64,000 nt of DNA. It comes from Stenotrophomonas_A sp035629025. Lineage in GTDB: Bacteria > Pseudomonadota > Gammaproteobacteria > Xanthomonadales > Xanthomonadaceae. Each line of letters opens with the position of its first letter. Positions within the stretch are counted from its first letter, which is position 1. The position numbers and the translations under genes are program-made. Below are positions 61,243-64,000 of this stretch, one piece after another. Below the pieces are notes generated by a model. That model was not told where the DNA came from, did not search any database, and worked only from the letters and a program-made list of their open reading frames with translations. Where the stretch lies: the NCBI GenBank assembly GCA_035629025.1, contig DASPIU010000059.1, positions 109,316 to 173,315 of the forward strand. The letters are read 5' to 3'.

Positions 61243-62808
61243 CTACTCCCACTCAATCGTAGCCGGCGGCTTCCCCGAAATGTCATAAACCACCCGCGAC
61301 ACCCCACGCAGCTCATTGATGATCCGGTTGCTCACCGTACCCAGGAACTCATACGGCAAATGCGCCCAGTGCGCGGTCATGAAGTCGATGGTCTCCACCG
61401 CGCGCAGCGCGATCACCCACTCGTAAGCGCGCGCGTCGCCGACCACGCCGACCGACTTCACCGGCAGGAACACCGCAAAAGCCTGGCTGGTCTTGTCATA
61501 CAGATCAGCCTTGCGCAGCTCATCGATGAAGATCGCATCAGCCTTGGCCAGCAGCTCGGCATACTCAGGCTTGACCTCGCCCAGGATGCGCACGCCCAGG
61601 CCCGGGCCGGGGAACGGATGGCGATAGACCATCGTGCGCGGCAGGCCGAGCTCGACGCCCAGCCGCCGCACTTCATCCTTGAACAGTTCGCGCAGCGGCT
61701 CGACCAGGCCCAGCTTCATGTGCTCGGGCAGACCGCCGACGTTGTGGTGGCTCTTGATGACGTGAGCCTTGCCGGTCTTGCTGCCGGCCGACTCGATCAC
61801 GTCCGGATAGATGGTGCCCTGCGCCAGCCACTTGGCGTTCTTCAGCTTGTTCGACTCTTCCTCGAAAATCTCGACGAACAGGTTGCCAATGATCTTGCGC
61901 TTGGCTTCCGGGTCGGACACGCCTTCCAGCGCCTTGAAGTAGCGCGCGGCCGCGTTGACCCGCACCACCTTGACGCCCATGTGCTCGGCGAACATCGCCA
62001 TCACCTGGTCGCCTTCCTGCCAGCGCAGCAGGCCGGTGTCGACGAACACGCAGGTCAGCTGCTCGCCAATGGCCTTGTGCAACAGCGCGGCCACCACCGA
62101 CGAATCCACGCCGCCGGACAGGCCCAGGATCACCTCATCCGAGCCCACCTGCTCGCGCACGCGCGCGATCTGGTCGTCGATGATGTTGGCTGCTGTCCAC
62201 AGCGTGGCGCAGCCGCAGACATCCACCACGAACCGGCGCAGCAAGGTCTGCCCCTGCAGCGTATGGGTCACTTCCGGATGGAACTGCACGCCGTACCAGC
62301 GCTTGGCCTCGTTGGCGAACGCGGCCACGGGGATGCGATCGGTCACCGCGGTGACGGTGAAGCCCGGCGGTGCCTGCGACACGTGGTCGCCGTGGCTCAT
62401 CCACACGTTCAGGCGCGGTGCGCCGCCGTGGTCGCTGAGGCCGGAGAACAGCGCGTCCGGCGCGACTACCTCAACCTCGGCGTGGCCGAACTCGCGCTGG
62501 TCCGCCGCCTCGGTGGCGCCACCCAGCTGCGCGGCCATGGTCTGCATGCCGTAGCAGATGCCCAGCAGCGGCAGGCCGGAATCGAACACCGCCTGCGGCG
62601 CCGCCGGCGCACCCGGCAAGGTGGTCGACTCGGGGCCACCGGACAGGATGATGCCCTTGGCCCCAAAGCCGGCGATCTCGGCCGGGTCATGGTCCCAGGC
62701 CCAGATTTCGCAGTAGACACCCAGCTCGCGGATGCGGCGGGCAATCAGCTGCGTGTACTGCGCGCCGAAATCGAGGATGAGGATCTTGTCGCTGTGGATG
62801 TTGGTCAT
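61243..62808 (-). CDS. guaA: GMP synthase (glutamine-hydrolysing)
   Basis: Converts XMP to GMP with glutamine and ATP, the last step of guanine nucleotide synthesis. The 521-residue protein has the class I amidotransferase domain (Cys in LGICYGM, His/Glu in FHPEV) and the ATP pyrophosphatase domain (LGLSGGVDSSVVA), ending with the dimerisation domain and PPATIEWE. The ATG at 62808 gives the usual MTNIHSDKILILDFG; a longer frame would include the intergenic repeat. It follows guaB on the same strand. Confidence 0.98.
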   Translation of the reverse strand: MTNIHSDKILILDFGAQYTQLIARRIRELGVYCEIWAWDHDPAEIAGFGAKGIILSGGPESTTLPGAPAAPQAVFDSGLPLLGICYGMQTMAAQLGGATEAADQREFGHAEVEVVAPDALFSGLSDHGGAPRLNVWMSHGDHVSQAPPGFTVTAVTDRIPVAAFANEAKRWYGVQFHPEVTHTLQGQTLLRRFVVDVCGCATLWTAANIIDDQIARVREQVGSDEVILGLSGGVDSSVVAALLHKAIGEQLTCVFVDTGLLRWQEGDQVMAMFAEHMGVKVVRVNAAARYFKALEGVSDPEAKRKIIGNLFVEIFEEESNKLKNAKWLAQGTIYPDVIESAGSKTGKAHVIKSHHNVGGLPEHMKLGLVEPLRELFKDEVRRLGVELGLPRTMVYRHPFPGPGLGVRILGEVKPEYAELLAKADAIFIDELRKADLYDKTSQAFAVFLPVKSVGVVGDARAYEWVIALRAVETIDFMTAHWAHLPYEFLGTVSNRIINELRGVSRVVYDISGKPPATIEWE

Positions 62809-62810
62809 GG

Positions 62811-62902
62811 GCCGGGAATCGGGAATGGGGAGTGGAGAATCGGGAATGGTCAGCGAAGGCAAGCGGTTCATCGATTCCCTATTCCCGATTCCCCACTCCC
62901 GG
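62811..62902. repeat. Inverted GGGAATCGGGAATGG-type repeat
   Basis: Two arms built of GGGAATCGGGAATGG-like units face each other: CCGGGAATCGGGAATGGGGA near 62812-62831 and its near reverse complement near 62878-62902. The unit is a common xanthomonad intergenic repeat. It fills almost the whole gap between guaB and guaA and could form a long hairpin in their transcript. Confidence 0.65.
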
Positions 62903-62906
62903 TCGC

Positions 62907-64000
62907 TCAGCCGGCGCGGTAATTCGGCGGTTCCTTGGTGATCTGCACGTCGTGGACGTGGCTCTCGCGTTGGCCGGCGCCGGTGATCTTGACGAACTTC
63001 GGCTTGCTGCGCATTTCCTCGATGGTCGCGCAGCCGACATAACCCATGGTCGCGCGCAGGCCGCCGATCAACTGGTGGACGATGCTGCTGACCGGGCCGC
63101 GGTACGGCACGCGTCCCTCGATGCCTTCGGGGACCAGCTTGTCGGCGTCGGAGGCGTCCTGGAAGTAGCGGTCCTTGCTGCCCTTCTCCATCGCCGCCAG
63201 CGAGCCCATGCCGCGGTAGCTCTTGTAGCTGCGGCCCTGGAACAGTTCGACTTCGCCCGGCGCTTCCTCGGTGCCGGCGAACAGGCCGCCGATCATGACC
63301 GTCGATGCACCCGCGGCCAGCGCCTTGCCGATGTCGCCCGAGTAACGGATACCGCCATCGGCGATCAGCGGAATGCGGTCCTGCAACGCTTCGGCAACCA
63401 TGTCCACGGCGGTGATCTGCGGCACGCCGACGCCGGCGACCACGCGCGTGGTGCAGATCGAGCCGGGGCCCACGCCCACCTTGACCGCATCGGCGCCCGC
63501 GTCCATCAGCGCCAATGCCGCATCACCGGTGACGATGTTGCCGCCAATCACCTGCAGCTGCGGGAAACGTTTCTTGGCCCAGGCCACGCGGTCGAGCACG
63601 CCCTGCGAATGGCCATGCGCGGTATCGACGATGATCACGTCCACGCCGGCGGCGGCCAGCGCCTCGATGCGGCGCTCGGTGTCACCGCCCACGCCCACCG
63701 CGGCGCCCACCAGCAGCCGCGTGGCGACGTCCTTGGCTGCGTTGGGGTAGTCGGATTTCTTCTGGATATCCTTTACCGTGATGAGCCCGCGCAGGGCGAA
63801 GTCGTCGTTGACCACCAGCACCTTTTCGATGCGATTTCGGTGCAGCAGCCGCAGCACTTCCTCGGAAGGCGCGCCTTCCTTGACCGTGATCAAGCGGTCC
63901 TTCTTGGTCATGATGTGGCGGACCGGATCGTCCAGCTCGGTCTCGAAGCGCATGTCGCGGTGGGTGACGATGCCCACCAGCTGACCGCCATCGACCAACG
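62907..64000 (-). CDS. guaB: IMP dehydrogenase (5' end outside window)
   Basis: NAD-dependent oxidation of IMP to XMP, the first committed step to GMP. The visible part covers about 363 residues and lacks the N-terminus: part of the CBS domain pair (VEGAPSEEVLRLLHRN-like region) and the barrel with the catalytic Cys in GPGSICTTR, the flap and the C-terminal PPNYRAG. It is transcribed leftward into guaA through the repeat region, so the two form the usual guaBA unit. Confidence 0.95.
   Translation of the reverse strand, partial: LVDGGQLVGIVTHRDMRFETELDDPVRHIMTKKDRLITVKEGAPSEEVLRLLHRNRIEKVLVVNDDFALRGLITVKDIQKKSDYPNAAKDVATRLLVGAAVGVGGDTERRIEALAAAGVDVIIVDTAHGHSQGVLDRVAWAKKRFPQLQVIGGNIVTGDAALALMDAGADAVKVGVGPGSICTTRVVAGVGVPQITAVDMVAEALQDRIPLIADGGIRYSGDIGKALAAGASTVMIGGLFAGTEEAPGEVELFQGRSYKSYRGMGSLAAMEKGSKDRYFQDASDADKLVPEGIEGRVPYRGPVSSIVHQLIGGLRATMGYVGCATIEEMRSKPKFVKITGAGQRESHVHDVQITKEPPNYRAG

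Overview
The window is high-GC, densely coded bacterial chromosome, best explained as a gammaproteobacterium of the Xanthomonadaceae (Xanthomonas/Pseudoxanthomonas-like). Supporting signs are a glucuronoxylan locus of xanthomonad type, LacI-type palindromes with a TAGCGCTA core, class III PHA synthase genes (phaE-phaC), a Tex protein, a ppsR/ppsA pair, and intergenic GGGAATCGGGAATGG-type and GGGGCTGAAGCCCC-type repeats. This placement comes from gene content only; no 16S rRNA lies in the window. No CRISPR array, insertion sequence, integrase or prophage was seen.

Positions 1-24300 form a xylan/glucuronate utilisation island. A plus-strand run (exuT, uxaC, GH2, GH10 xylanase) and a minus-strand run (GH67 alpha-glucuronidase, SGNH acetylesterase, mannonate dehydratase, GH43, GH3, uxuB) flank a housekeeping-like insert: HPP membrane protein, DUF4440 protein, alpha/beta hydrolase, peroxiredoxin, DsbA-like protein and a two-gene toxin-antitoxin-like pair. 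A LacI regulator is divergent from the GH67 operon. Together these would cut glucuronoxylan, remove acetyl and glucuronosyl groups, import hexuronate and convert glucuronate through fructuronate and mannonate to 2-keto-3-deoxygluconate. The KDG kinase and aldolase, xylose isomerase and TonB receptors are not in the window.

Positions 24400-32200 hold a second minus-strand carbohydrate island: LacI regulator, FucP-type sugar transporter, PfkB sugar kinase, AGE-type epimerase/isomerase, secreted GH47 alpha-1,2-mannosidase and a phytase-like secreted protein. Read as a pathway it fits mannose release, uptake, isomerisation to fructose and phosphorylation.

Positions 32300-38900 are signalling: a PAS histidine kinase with a receiver, a tRNA-Leu(CAA), then a receiver and a very large hybrid kinase. 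From 39000 to 51900 come tex, small membrane proteins, phaC-phaE-pssA with divergent bdhA, a NUDIX enzyme, DUF1249, ppsR/ppsA and an MscS channel. Positions 51900-56700 hold orn, tadA, mntR/mntH with a clear MntR box, and a secreted Cif-like epoxide hydrolase divergent from a TetR regulator with a perfect operator between them. Positions 56700-59900 are a copper efflux operon (copA-cueR-copZ) in which copA carries a one-base frameshift. A PUA/EVE-like plus Mrr nuclease gene and guaA-guaB (guaB cut by the window edge) close the window.
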